From NCBI RefSeq assembly GCF_007828035.1, contig NZ_VITV01000001.1, positions 186,001 through 250,000 of the forward strand: a stretch of DNA of 64,000 bases. The letters are read 5' to 3'. This document shows, piece after piece, positions 55,889 to 64,000 of the stretch; position 1 is the first letter of the stretch; each line of letters starts with the position of its first letter. A model generated the notes under the pieces. It saw only the letters and a list, made by a program, of their open reading frames with translations, did no database searches and was not told where the DNA came from. The translations under genes were made by a program, and so were the position numbers. This DNA is from Nitrospirillum amazonense (GTDB taxonomy: Bacteria > Pseudomonadota > Alphaproteobacteria > Azospirillales > Azospirillaceae).

Positions 55889-56983
55889 TTACGGACGGCC
55901 CAGTTCCCGCGTGAAGAAGCGGGCCATGACGTCGTAGGCGGCCCGCGCCTCCGGCGATTCCGGGTCGGAGAAGAAGGAATGGACCATGCCGTCCCAGATG
56001 TGCAGTTCCGTCCGCGCCCCGGCCTGTTCCAGCAGATCCTGGCTGCGCAGCGTGTCGCTCATCATGAAGTCGCGCGTGCCGGTGATCAGCAGGGTGGGCG
56101 GGAACTTGGCCAGCACCTCCGGCGACACGCCCGGCAGCACCAGCGGGTCCTGAGCGTTGGCGCCCTGGAAATAGGGCAGGTCGATCAGGCGCAGGCCGGG
56201 GCCCGGCAGCTGGCCGCCGTAGAGGGCCGACCAGGCCTGGGAATCGCCGCCACCATCCAGCACACCCGCGCAGAAGATGCCGATGGCGCCCGGCCGGGGC
56301 AGGCCGTGGGTCTGGAACCAGGCCACCGCCTCCGCCGTCAGGATGCCGCCGGCGGAACAGCCGTAGATACCGATGTTCTGCGGCTTGTAGGTCTTCAGCA
56401 ATTCCTTGTAGACAGCGGCCACATCCTCGCTGGCGGCGGGGAAGCGGTGCTCCGGCCCTTGGCGGTAATCCACCGTCACCACCTTGATCCGGGACAGGGC
56501 CGCCACCGGCACCGCCTCCACCAGCCCGCCGGCCCCCGCCCCCCAGAGGAAGGCGCCGCCGTGCAGGTTGATCAGCACCCGGTCCGCCACCTGGGGACCC
56601 TTGGCCGGCGTCACCACCTGGGTGGGCACGCCGCCCATGGTCTGGTCGGTCACGGTGACAGGATAGAGCGCCCGCAGCCGGTTGGCGCGGTCCGTGTTCA
56701 TGCGGTCGTAGAAGGCGCGGCTGGCCGGCACGTCCGTGATGGGCGGGGCGTGCACGTCGGCATAATGCTTGAACCAGTCCCGCGCCTCCGGCGAAGCGTA
56801 GGAGGAGAAGGGCAGGACCAGGCTGCCCGGCGCCAGCGGCAGGGTGACGCTGCCATCCGCGCCCACGGCTGAGGGCGGGGCATCGGTCTTCTGGTCGGCC
56901 GCCTGGGCCACCCCGGTGAACATCAGCGCCGTCGCCATAAGGCCGGCGCATGCGATGGCATGGATGGATGTCGTCCTGGTCAT
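55889..56983 (-). CDS. Exported alpha/beta-hydrolase (HSL family esterase)
   Basis: A 364-residue hydrolase with a signal peptide ending AQA-A. The HSL-type HGG oxyanion motif is at residues 141-143 (INLHGGAFLWG), the nucleophile is Ser210 in GCSAG, the acid is Asp305 (TGTRDFMMSD) and the base is His335 (GMVHSFF). All parts of the triad are present, so it should be active on small acyl esters. It may act in the periplasm. The gene stands alone between a secreted protein and moeA. Confidence 0.87.
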   Translation of the reverse strand: MTRTTSIHAIACAGLMATALMFTGVAQAADQKTDAPPSAVGADGSVTLPLAPGSLVLPFSSYASPEARDWFKHYADVHAPPITDVPASRAFYDRMNTDRANRLRALYPVTVTDQTMGGVPTQVVTPAKGPQVADRVLINLHGGAFLWGAGAGGLVEAVPVAALSRIKVVTVDYRQGPEHRFPAASEDVAAVYKELLKTYKPQNIGIYGCSAGGILTAEAVAWFQTHGLPRPGAIGIFCAGVLDGGGDSQAWSALYGGQLPGPGLRLIDLPYFQGANAQDPLVLPGVSPEVLAKFPPTLLITGTRDFMMSDTLRSQDLLEQAGARTELHIWDGMVHSFFSDPESPEARAAYDVMARFFTRELGRP

Positions 56984-57059
56984 GTTCCCTCCCTGGGCTT
57001 TGTTTTGCCCCAGGATACGGGAAATGACATCGATACCATAGCGCTTACTTGGCGCCGCC

Positions 57060-58310
57060 TTAGAACAGCCCGTGCAGGGGAATGACGGTCAGCGGATCGC
57101 CGGGCCGCAGGCTGTCGCGAACCTCCTCCACCTCCGCCACGGCGTCGGCCACGGCCAGGGAGGACAGGGCGGCACTGCCACCGGCGCCGGCGAGATGGGC
57201 CACGGTGTCGGCGCCTTCCTGCCGCAGGACCACGCGCAGGTATTCACGCTTGCCCGGGGCGCGGCCGTGGGTGAAGCCACAGCGCACGGTGACGCGGGGC
57301 GGGTCGGCGATGGTTTCGCCCGACAGGCGCTGCACCAACGGCCGGCCCAACGCCAGAAAGGCGGCGAAGGCGGCGAACGGGTTGCCGGGCAGGCCCAGGA
57401 AGGGCGTGTTCCCGACATGCCCCCCTTTGATATGGCCGAACGCCAGCGGCTTGCCCGGCTTGAGGGCCAGGCGCCAGAAGTCGATGCCGCCCAGGGCCGC
57501 CACCGCCGTCTTCACATGATCCTCCTCCCCGGCGGAGACGCCGCCGCTGCTGAGGATCAGGTCAGCCCTGAGGCTGGACAGGGTGGCCGTCAGGGCGGCG
57601 GGATCGTCACCAACGATGCCGGCCGGCACCACGCGGCAGCCCAGGCGGCGCAGCAGGGCGGTCAGCAGGGGGCCGTTGGCGTCATGGACGGCGCCGGGGG
57701 GCAAGGGCGCGCCGGCCGGCCGCACCTCATTCCCGGTGGACAGCAAGGCCACGGTCAGGGGCGCCCGCACCACCAGGGTTCGCTCGCCCAAGGCGGCGGC
57801 CAGCGCCACCGCCGCCGGGAACAGGCGGCGCCCCGCCGGCAGCGCCACCGCGCCCACCGCGATATCCTCCCCCACCGCGCGGCAATGGCGACCGGGGGCA
57901 AGGCTGGGCGGGGCCAGCAGCACGTCGCCGTCCAGCTCCGCATCCTCCTGCATCAGCACGGTGTCGGCGCCATCAGGCAGGGGCGCGCCGGTGAAGATGC
58001 GTACGGCGGTGCCGGGCACCAGGGGATGGGGCGCGTTCCCCGCCGCCACCCGGCCCGACAGGGGCAGGCGCACCGGCCCCGCCGCCCCGGCGACATCGCG
58101 GTGGTCCAGGGCGTAGCCGTCCATGGCGGCCTGGGCGAAGGGCGGCAAACTCAGCGCCGCCACCACATTCTGGGCCAGGACGCGGCCGTCGGCCGCATCC
58201 AACGTCACGCTCTCGATGCCTGCGACGGGGGTGACCGCGCGCAGCAGGCGCTCCCGCGCCTGGTCGACGCTGAGCAAGGTATCGGGGTAGCAGTCGGCGG
58301 CGCCTGGCAT
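57060..58310 (-). CDS. moeA: Molybdopterin molybdenumtransferase MoeA
   Basis: A 416-residue enzyme that inserts molybdate into adenylated molybdopterin. Family features are SLPPFAQAAMDGYAL, VRIFTGAPLPDGADTVLMQED, STGNEV and VHDANGPLL, ILSSGGVSAGEEDHV and FLGLPGNPFAAFA. The ATG at 58310 starts the conserved domain (MPGAADCYPD); a longer open frame upstream runs through mobB and is not coding. It follows mobB after 16 bases, forming a mobB-moeA operon. Confidence 0.95.
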   Translation of the reverse strand: MPGAADCYPDTLLSVDQARERLLRAVTPVAGIESVTLDAADGRVLAQNVVAALSLPPFAQAAMDGYALDHRDVAGAAGPVRLPLSGRVAAGNAPHPLVPGTAVRIFTGAPLPDGADTVLMQEDAELDGDVLLAPPSLAPGRHCRAVGEDIAVGAVALPAGRRLFPAAVALAAALGERTLVVRAPLTVALLSTGNEVRPAGAPLPPGAVHDANGPLLTALLRRLGCRVVPAGIVGDDPAALTATLSSLRADLILSSGGVSAGEEDHVKTAVAALGGIDFWRLALKPGKPLAFGHIKGGHVGNTPFLGLPGNPFAAFAAFLALGRPLVQRLSGETIADPPRVTVRCGFTHGRAPGKREYLRVVLRQEGADTVAHLAGAGGSAALSSLAVADAVAEVEEVRDSLRPGDPLTVIPLHGLF

Positions 58311-58326
58311 GGGACTCGGCCGCCTT

Positions 58327-58860
58327 TCAGTCAGCGCGGGGCGGCAGGCCGTCATGGGACAAGCCGACATGGGCCAGGATGAAGGTGGCGATGTCCGCCA
58401 CCGCGTCCAGGGGGAAACGCCGCAGGCCGGCCGGCACCTCCACCGGCAGCGGATCGTCCGCCGCCAGCGCCACGACGCTGGGGTCGCCGGGGAACAGTGG
58501 CGCCTTGCCGTTTTCCGCCCGCCAGATCTCCAGCTTGGGAATGGGGTCGTGCTTGAAACCTTCCACCAGCACCAGGTCCACGGGCGACAGCTTGGCCACC
58601 AGGTCGGCCAGCGTCGGCTCGGCCGCGCCGCGCAGCTCATGCATCAGGGCCCAGCGCCGGGACGAGGCCACCAGCACCTCGGTGGCGCCGGCGGTGCGGT
58701 GGCGGTGGCTGTCCTTGCCTGGCTGGTCCACGTCGAAATCATGGTGGGCGTGCTTCAGGGTGGAGACGCCGTAGCCCCGCCCCGTCAGTTCCGGGATCAG
58801 CCGGACCATCAAGGTGGTCTTGCCCGAACCGCTCCACCCCGCAAGGCCGAACAGCTTCAT
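58327..58860 (-). CDS. mobB: Molybdopterin-guanine dinucleotide biosynthesis adapter MobB
   Basis: A 177-residue GTP-binding helper of MobA. The P-loop is at residues 8-16 (GWSGSGKTT). Later blocks LKHAHHDFDVDQPGKDS and VEGFKHDPIPKLEIWR match the family. It is the first gene of the mobB-moeA pair. A truncated copy of the dispersed hairpin repeat lies just before its start. Confidence 0.95.
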   Translation of the reverse strand: MKLFGLAGWSGSGKTTLMVRLIPELTGRGYGVSTLKHAHHDFDVDQPGKDSHRHRTAGATEVLVASSRRWALMHELRGAAEPTLADLVAKLSPVDLVLVEGFKHDPIPKLEIWRAENGKAPLFPGDPSVVALAADDPLPVEVPAGLRRFPLDAVADIATFILAHVGLSHDGLPPRAD

Positions 58861-58889
58861 CTGGCGATCCTCTCCCTTTCACACGCGCC

Positions 58890-58942
58890 GGCATTTGATC
58901 CTGATCGGTCAAATGCCCCCTCAGGGCCGGCGGTCGCCGGCC
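58890..58942 (-). repeat. Truncated copy C of the structured repeat
   Basis: On the minus strand this contains GGCCGGC-GACC-GCCGGCC, then CTGAGGGGGCATTTGA and the partner TCAAATGCC. The last part matches the 3' module of copy B (same 9-bp arms GGCATTTGA/TCAAATGCC, 10-base loops that differ). The 5' three hairpins are missing. It lies between mobB and the membrane glycosyltransferase gene. Confidence 0.75.
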
Positions 58943-58959
58943 TTTGGGGCCGCCTTGGC

Positions 58960-60732
58960 TTACTGCGGCGGCTCCCGCAAGTCACGCACATAGGCCAGCA
59001 CCTCGCCATCGCGCTCAATGCGCACGATGTCCTGGCCCGCCGGGATTTCCTTGCAGGCCCAGCGGGTGAAGGCAAGGTAGAAATCGACCGGGCCGGTATT
59101 GCGGCGCGTCGGCTTCCAGGCCGGCGGCAGGTAGTGGAACACCGACGTGGGCGGGCCGCAAACGCGGATGCGGTAGGGCTGGGTCAAGGCCTGCGGACCT
59201 TCCAGCTTCACCATGGTGTCGGTCAGGCGCTTGGCCGCCTCGGACAGGGAACTGCCCCAGTAGTCCAGCTCGAACTTCGGCCCGGCGCCGCGCACGCCGC
59301 CCACGAAACGGTTGAACCAGATCGTCTCATAGGGGTGCAGGTGGGCCATGAACCCGACCTGCACGGCGGCGCAGGCCACCAGCAGCGCGGCCATGAAGGG
59401 GTTCAGCCAGAAATTGCGCGGCCAGCGCAGGGGCAGGCGCGTCAGCAGGCCGTTCAGGCCCAGGCCGGCGGCCGTGGCCAGGGGCGGCATCAGGAACAGC
59501 ATGTGGCGGATGCCGTCGTACAGCACGGCGTCCGTCGCTACCACGGCGGCCGGGGGCAGCAGCACCGCGGTGGTCAGCGCCACTCCATCCAGGCGCACGC
59601 CCGCCGGGAAGGGCCGGCGCAGGGCGGCCACGGCGCCGAAGGCCGCGATCGCAGCCAGGCCCAGCAGTTCCACCTCCGGCAACTTCACGCCGAAGCCCAC
59701 GGGCAGGTACCACCAAGGCAGGTTGGTGGTGCGCACCTGCACGCCGGCGAAGGTGAAGGTGAAATCCATGGGGAACTTGGAGAACTCGGCCAGCGCCTCC
59801 ATGGGATGGCGCAGCGGGTTCACCTGGGCCCACGGCCAGGCAGCCACCATGACGATATAGGCGATGGGCACGGCGATCCACATCCGGCGCACCAGGCGCC
59901 AGGCCGTGGCGCCCGTCTGCCGCGCGTCGTCACCGGCGAGCACGCCCTTGGCCAGGTGGGCCAGCAGCGTCAGCATGATGGGACCGGCCAGCAGCACGCC
60001 GCCCACGCGGATGCCCAGCGCCATGCCGAAGCACAGGCCCAGCATGGCGACGGAGCCCAGGGACGGTCCCTTGGCGTCGGTGTCCAGGCCACGCCCCACC
60101 CGCACCAGCCAGGACAGGGTCCAGGCGGCAGCCACGGCGAAGGGCACGTCCTTGGGGTTGGCGAAGGAATGGCCCCACCAATCCGGGATCAGCAGCAGGC
60201 ACAGGCCGGCGATCAGCCCGGCGCGCGATCCCGTCTCCTCACCCGCCATATCCCGGGCGATCCGGCGTACCGCCAGCACGCCCAACAGGCCGGTCAGCCC
60301 GCCCACCAGGCGGCGGGTGGCGTAGACGTCCAGCGGCAGCAGGTTTTCGAACAGCGCCTCGGCCGTATCGAACAGGGCGCCATAGAGGTACAGGTTCTGG
60401 AATTCCAGGACCGCGCGGTCCTTGCCCAGAGAGGAATACCATTCCAGCGCCCGCTGGCCGTATTCCACGTGCAGCGGCTCGTCAAACGTGATGCCGAAGT
60501 CGGGGAAGGTGCAGGACACCACCGCGACCGCCACCGCCATGACCAGCCAGAAGGCAATGTCCCATGGCGACAACCGGCGCCACAAGGGCGAGCCCAGGCG
60601 CGCGCCGGCCGGCACCATGCGTCCGGCGCCGATGGTTCCCACGCCGATGCTCCGAGCACCGATAGACGGCGCTGCAGGGGCGGTGTGCGGGCGGGCGGGG
60701 GCCGACGCGTCAGGGGTACGGAGGAGGGACAT
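58960..60732 (-). CDS. Membrane glycosyltransferase (ArnT/PMT-like, GT39/GT83 type)
   Basis: A 590-residue inner-membrane protein with about ten hydrophobic segments. The first periplasmic loop carries FGITFDEPLHVEYG, where Asp and Glu match the catalytic DE motif of lipid-linked sugar transferases of the C fold. The block HSFANPKDVPFAVAAAW follows. Such enzymes use polyprenyl-phosphate sugars to modify lipid A, proteins or glycans. A polyprenyl-phosphate sugar synthase of the GtrB/DPM1 type is encoded 5 bases upstream and likely makes the donor. The last ~140 residues are a soluble periplasmic domain. Confidence 0.82.
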   Translation of the reverse strand: MSLLRTPDASAPARPHTAPAAPSIGARSIGVGTIGAGRMVPAGARLGSPLWRRLSPWDIAFWLVMAVAVAVVSCTFPDFGITFDEPLHVEYGQRALEWYSSLGKDRAVLEFQNLYLYGALFDTAEALFENLLPLDVYATRRLVGGLTGLLGVLAVRRIARDMAGEETGSRAGLIAGLCLLLIPDWWGHSFANPKDVPFAVAAAWTLSWLVRVGRGLDTDAKGPSLGSVAMLGLCFGMALGIRVGGVLLAGPIMLTLLAHLAKGVLAGDDARQTGATAWRLVRRMWIAVPIAYIVMVAAWPWAQVNPLRHPMEALAEFSKFPMDFTFTFAGVQVRTTNLPWWYLPVGFGVKLPEVELLGLAAIAAFGAVAALRRPFPAGVRLDGVALTTAVLLPPAAVVATDAVLYDGIRHMLFLMPPLATAAGLGLNGLLTRLPLRWPRNFWLNPFMAALLVACAAVQVGFMAHLHPYETIWFNRFVGGVRGAGPKFELDYWGSSLSEAAKRLTDTMVKLEGPQALTQPYRIRVCGPPTSVFHYLPPAWKPTRRNTGPVDFYLAFTRWACKEIPAGQDIVRIERDGEVLAYVRDLREPPQ

Positions 60733-60737
60733 GGGGG

Positions 60738-61817
60738 TCAGGGATGCCCCCCGGCACCGCCGGCGATCACCGCGGCGGGGGCCGACGCGTCATCGAAGCC
60801 CACCTTCTCGTTCACCAGGTACATCGGGCGGCCCTTCACTTCGGTGAAGACGCGGCCAAGATAGTCGCCCAGGACGCCTAGGCCGATGAGCTGCACGCCT
60901 CCCAGGAACAGGACCGCCACCATGAGCGAGGCGTAGCCGGGCGTGTCACGGCCGAACATGATGGTCTTGGTGATGATGACCAAGCCATAGAAGAAGGAAG
61001 GCACCGACAGGGCGATGCCCAGCCAGGACCAGACACGCAGGGGCACGTTGCTGAAGGAGGCGACGCCGTCCAGGCCGAAGCGCAACAGGCGCCAGAAGTT
61101 GAAGGAGGTGGCGCCGGCATGGCGCTGCGCCACCTCGAACGGCACGGCGACCTGGCGGAAACCCACCCAGCTGAACAGGCCCTTCATGAAGCGGTTGCGC
61201 TCGGGCATGGCGTTCAGCGCATCGACCACGCTGCGGTCCAGCAGGCGGAAGTCGCCGGCGCCGCGCGGCAGCGTCACCTCGGACAGGTTGTCCAGCAGGC
61301 GGTAATAGATCTTGGTCAGGAAGCGGCGCAGCCACGGGTCGGTCAGCCGGCTGGCGCGCACGCCATAGACCATCTGCATGCCCTGGCGCCACTGCTCCAC
61401 GAAGATGGCGATGGTTTCGGGGGGGTGCTGCAGGTCGCCGTCCATCAGCACGACGGCGTCGCCGATGGCGTGGCACAGGCCGGCGGACATCGCCGCCTCC
61501 TTCCCGAAGTTGCGCGACAGGCGCAGCAGCTTGATCCGGGGTTCACGCGCCTGATGGTCCCTGAGGGCGGCGAAGGTGCCGTCGCGCGAGCCGTCATCCA
61601 CGCAAATGATCTCAAACGGCAGGCCGATACCCTCCAGCACCGGCACCAGGCGCTGGAACAGGGCGGCCAGGTTGCCTTCCTCATTATGCATGGGAATGAC
61701 GATGGACAGGCGCTTGGCCGCAGGTGCCGCCGCCTGCTGCGCTTTGGAACCGGACGCGGCCGAGAGGGAGGTCAACATGGGAGCGGTATCTGACTCGAGT
61801 TCTGACAACGTGATCAT
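60738..61817 (-). CDS. Polyprenyl-phosphate glycosyltransferase (GT2, GtrB-like)
   Basis: A 359-residue GT2 enzyme that puts a sugar on polyprenyl phosphate at the cytoplasmic face. The catalytic blocks are SIVIPMHNEEGNL, CVDDGSRDGTF and DGDLQHPPE (DxD metal site). Two transmembrane helices lie near residues 255-285 and 300-325, as in GtrB/DPM-type enzymes. The first ATG (61817) is used; ATG 61778 is an alternative. It is paired with the downstream ArnT/PMT-like enzyme (gap 5 bases). Confidence 0.9.
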   Translation of the reverse strand: MITLSELESDTAPMLTSLSAASGSKAQQAAAPAAKRLSIVIPMHNEEGNLAALFQRLVPVLEGIGLPFEIICVDDGSRDGTFAALRDHQAREPRIKLLRLSRNFGKEAAMSAGLCHAIGDAVVLMDGDLQHPPETIAIFVEQWRQGMQMVYGVRASRLTDPWLRRFLTKIYYRLLDNLSEVTLPRGAGDFRLLDRSVVDALNAMPERNRFMKGLFSWVGFRQVAVPFEVAQRHAGATSFNFWRLLRFGLDGVASFSNVPLRVWSWLGIALSVPSFFYGLVIITKTIMFGRDTPGYASLMVAVLFLGGVQLIGLGVLGDYLGRVFTEVKGRPMYLVNEKVGFDDASAPAAVIAGGAGGHP

Positions 61818-62170
61818 GCAGCGGCGTCCGCCTCACGAAACTCTATCGCATCATCCGCGGCGATGCGGAAGGGTTCCGGACGCAAACGGCGCCAAACGGC
61901 ACCCCAAATAGCCAAGCCGCGGGCGCCCAAGGCGTTCCCCGCGTCACCAACCCTATCCCAGGAAGGTTAACGCCCCGTCTACAGTCAAGCGGGGCGCCCC
62001 TCGTAAGGCGGCGGAGTCGGAATCGGCGGGAGCGGCAGGGTGCCAGCGGGGCACGGGCAAAGGGCTTATGGCACGCCCGCAGGGCAAAAATGTGACGGCG
62101 CCCGGAAATCGTTATGCCCGGCATCCTTGTCAGGATGCGGTCAGCTTGGCGTGGCACTGTCCCCTTGTCG

Positions 62171-62523
62171 CCAGCCGATGGAGACGGCGACAGCCGCGGG
62201 CGGGAGCCCCAACCCCCCGCCCGCGGCGCCGTCTCCTTGGCTGGTGGCACCGGCGCCCGCTCGTCCTAGACCGCGAGCGACTTCCCGTCCCTTCTGCCCC
62301 AACCGAGAGGGCGGGAACGGCGCCGGCAAGTACCCGGGCTGGGGTTCTAGACCACCCTGCCCGGCGGACGTTCCCCGTACCTGCGGAGATCGGGCCGGCG
62401 TCCTGGCCTGTCCGGTCGCGTAGTGGATCTACCTCAAGCCAAGGCGGTCTGCTGCCGTCCTGTCTTGAATTCCTTCCAAGCCTACTGGGTCGGTGGTGTC
62501 ATGCCACCGACCTTTTCTCTTTT
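62171..62523 (+). ncRNA. Candidate structured non-coding RNA locus
   Basis: The 772-base gap 61818-62589 has no supportable gene but is full of stems. The largest (62171-62244) has 27 paired bases in three parts: CCAGCC/GGCTGG, GGAGACGGC/GCCGTCTCC and GCCGCGGGCGGG/CCCGCCCGCGGC. A second hairpin (62282-62317) has TTCCCG/CGGGAA. A strong rightward terminator (62488-62523) closes the region although no rightward gene precedes it. This points to an independent transcript. I could not match it to RNase P, tmRNA or SRP RNA; 6S RNA remains possible. The 5' end is not fixed. Confidence 0.5.
62488..62523 (+). terminator. Strong intrinsic terminator, rightward
   Basis: GGTCGGTGG (62488-62496) and CCACCGACC (62504-62512) form a perfect 9-bp stem with loop TGTCATG, followed by TTTTCTCTTTT. 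The T run is on the plus strand only, so it cannot serve the leftward rluA gene. Confidence 0.85.
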
Positions 62524-62589
62524 GTGCGCCCGGCGCGGCTGGCGACAGTCCTTATACGCCGGCCCCGCGCCAACCCGTCGTCGCTTGAG

Positions 62590-63354
62590 TCAGCTGGTTT
62601 CGACGATGAAACCCAGGCGCTGGAAGGTGGCGGCCAGATGCGGCGACAGGGGGGCCGTGGCTTCCAGCGGCGGCTCGGACGGGGCCCACCACGGCAGGGC
62701 CACCCAGCGGGCGTGCAGGTGCAGCGGAATGGCCGGCGCCGGGTCGCGGCCCCCCTCCACCCGCCAGTCTCGGCCGTAGATGGGGTCACCCAGCATGGGC
62801 CAGCCCATGGCCTCGCAATGCACCCGCAGCTGGTGCATGCGCCCGGTGCGCGGCGTCAGCTCCAGCCATGACAGGACCTGCCCGTCCGAATCGATGCCGG
62901 TGGCCATGAGCCGCCATTCGGTCAGGGCGTGCTTGCCCTCCTCATGATCCACCATCATGCGGGAACATCCCGGCACCGGACGCTTGATCAGCGGCAGATC
63001 GATGCGGCCCTCCGCCGTCTCCGGCCGGCCCTTGACCACCGCCCAGTAGCGCTTGCCCACGCGGCCCGCCAGGAACAGCTTTCCCAGGCGGGTGGACGCC
63101 ACCTCGTTCAGGCCCAGCACCAGGCAGCCGGTGGTGTCCTTGTCCAGGCGGTGGGCCAGGCGCGGCGCCGGCGCGCCCTCGGCCACCAGCCAGGGCAGGT
63201 AGCGTTCCAGATGGTCGGTGGACTTGGTGCCGTAATGCACCGGCAGGCCGTAAGGCTTGTCCACGATCAGAACGTCGGCGTCCTGGTACAGGACGCGGGC
63301 GCGCATCTCGTCAGGCGTATAGGCGGGCGGCGCCAGGGGGAGCATGATGGCCAT
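62590..63354 (-). CDS. RluA-family pseudouridine synthase
   Basis: A 254-residue RNA modification enzyme. The catalytic block HRLDKDTTGCLVLG holds the essential Asp in HRLD. Other features are the start VDKPYGLPVHYG, the substrate block LTPRTGRMHQLRVHC and GDPIYG. It lacks an S4 domain, so it belongs to the RluA/RluC-like short branch; the RNA target (rRNA or tRNA) is not set by sequence. ATG 63354 is preferred, with ATG 63345 as an alternative. Confidence 0.9.
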   Translation of the reverse strand: MAIMLPLAPPAYTPDEMRARVLYQDADVLIVDKPYGLPVHYGTKSTDHLERYLPWLVAEGAPAPRLAHRLDKDTTGCLVLGLNEVASTRLGKLFLAGRVGKRYWAVVKGRPETAEGRIDLPLIKRPVPGCSRMMVDHEEGKHALTEWRLMATGIDSDGQVLSWLELTPRTGRMHQLRVHCEAMGWPMLGDPIYGRDWRVEGGRDPAPAIPLHLHARWVALPWWAPSEPPLEATAPLSPHLAATFQRLGFIVETS

Positions 63355-63580
63355 GGGCAGACGGCGTGCCCCAGGAAGGCACCCTCGACAAGTCAAAAAG
63401 GACGGGGTGTTCCTATCGCTTTAGGCCCGTCGCCGCATGAAAAAAACTTAATCCTGCTGCCACGGGCTGGAAAGTCTGTCCCGACCATGATCATCCTCGT
63501 TGCGGCGGGCGATGATCGCCCCATGTTAGTTGGGCCGCCGTGTTAAGACGGTAACAAAGGAAAGCAGTCGAGGAACCATC

Positions 63581-64000
63581 ATGACCCCGAAGGACCGCGA
63601 AGATTTGACAGCCCTGCTGGCGCGTGTGTCCCGACTGGACGGCATGCCCCGCGACCCTGAATCGGACCGACTGGTGGGTGAGGCGCTGTCGCGCCAGCCC
63701 GCCCTGCCCTACATCATGGCCCAGGCCCTGCTGGCCCAGCAGGAGGCGCTGGTGGATGCGCAGCGCCGGCTGGCCGACCTGCAGCAGAACGCCGCCAGCC
63801 GGCCGCAGGGCGGGCCCCCGCCCTTCACCGGCCAATCCAGCGGCCAGTCGTTCAACCAAGCTCCGGGGCAGCCTTCCGGCCCCTGGGGCCAGTCTTCCTA
63901 CCCGGCGCAGCAGCAGCCCCAGCCGCCCTACGGCCAGGCCTACGCCGCGCCGCAGCCGGCATACGGCCAGCCCACCTACGGCGCGCCTCCGGCCTATGCC
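63581..64000 (+). CDS. DUF2076 family protein (3' truncated by window)
   Basis: The first 140 codons of a gene running off the right edge. The start MTPKDREDLTALLARVSRL and the block PALPYIMAQALLAQQEALVDAQRRLADL match DUF2076 proteins, which have a helical N-terminus and a Gln/Pro/Gly-rich middle, here visible as repeated YGQ and PAQQQPQ runs. The family is predicted to be periplasmic or membrane-associated with unknown role. GAGGAA precedes the ATG. Confidence 0.85.
   Translation, partial: MTPKDREDLTALLARVSRLDGMPRDPESDRLVGEALSRQPALPYIMAQALLAQQEALVDAQRRLADLQQNAASRPQGGPPPFTGQSSGQSFNQAPGQPSGPWGQSSYPAQQQPQPPYGQAYAAPQPAYGQPTYGAPPAYA

Noticed and set aside
58309-60864. An 851-codon plus-strand frame opposite mobB and the membrane glycosyltransferase
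   Set aside because: It crosses two well-supported genes and a repeat; no domain is visible.
62171-62523. Assignment of the RNA locus to RNase P RNA, tmRNA, SRP RNA or 6S RNA
   Set aside because: The core motifs of the first three are not found on either strand. A weak likeness of 62430-62460 to the 3' half of 6S RNA was seen but the closing stem could not be built, so no name is given.

Overview
The window is a very GC-rich, gene-dense piece of a Gram-negative chromosome. Gene content and style point to an alphaproteobacterium of the Rhodospirillales/Azospirillales type: a DUF2849-sulfite reductase-DUF934-CysH operon, MlaA without a lipobox, a UPF0114 protein, paired GT9 proteins and many GTG/TTG starts. 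The lineage is inferred from style and not proven. I see no tRNA, rRNA, CRISPR array, insertion sequence or phage gene.

Layout. 1-7.8 kb: end of an unknown gene, a sulfite dehydrogenase pair (sorA, sorB), two tandem LprI-like secreted proteins, a TPP riboswitch with thiC, and a glutathione S-transferase. 7.8-9.7 kb: a TetR repressor divergent from a TetX-like flavin monooxygenase, with twin operator palindromes between them. 9.7-16 kb: a glycan cluster (WbsX-like protein, two tandem GT9 paralogues, a TPR/GT9 protein). 16-22.2 kb: UPF0114, an EF-hand lipoprotein, mlaA, a MarR regulator, a CoA transferase and a small secreted protein, with two copies of a structured intergenic repeat. 22.2-29.8 kb: dnaE, ahpF, ahpC and two DUF2059 proteins. 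29.9-36.3 kb: sulfate assimilation, with a sulfate-binding protein divergent from cysG-DUF2849-cysI-DUF934-cysH.

36.3-39.3 kb: a membrane protein, a SugE/Gdx guanidinium exporter behind what looks like a guanidine-II riboswitch, and an Nramp-related transporter. 39.4-50.4 kb: the least explained part. A leftward run of membrane patatin, GMC oxidoreductase and a two-haem cytochrome lipoprotein faces a rightward operon of DUF4331-like, DUF4198 and HupE/UreJ-type proteins across a promoter region with a perfect inverted repeat. 50.5-56 kb: an RpiR regulator, a PEBP protein, mobA, an M4 metalloprotease with a probable emfourin inhibitor, and a secreted ChaN/EreA-like protein. 56-61.8 kb: an esterase, moeA, mobB and two lipid/glycan glycosyltransferases. 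61.8-64 kb: a 770-nt non-coding stretch with a long hairpin and an intrinsic terminator (candidate ncRNA), an RluA-type pseudouridine synthase and a DUF2076 gene cut by the window edge.

Themes. Sulfur is handled at both ends of oxidation: SorAB oxidises sulfite and the cys operon makes and consumes it. Molybdenum cofactor genes (mobA, mobB, moeA) fit the molybdoenzyme SorA. The best candidates for undescribed biology are the structured repeat family, the orphan RNA locus near 62.2-62.5 kb, and the patatin/GMC/cytochrome - DUF4331/DUF4198/HupE island.
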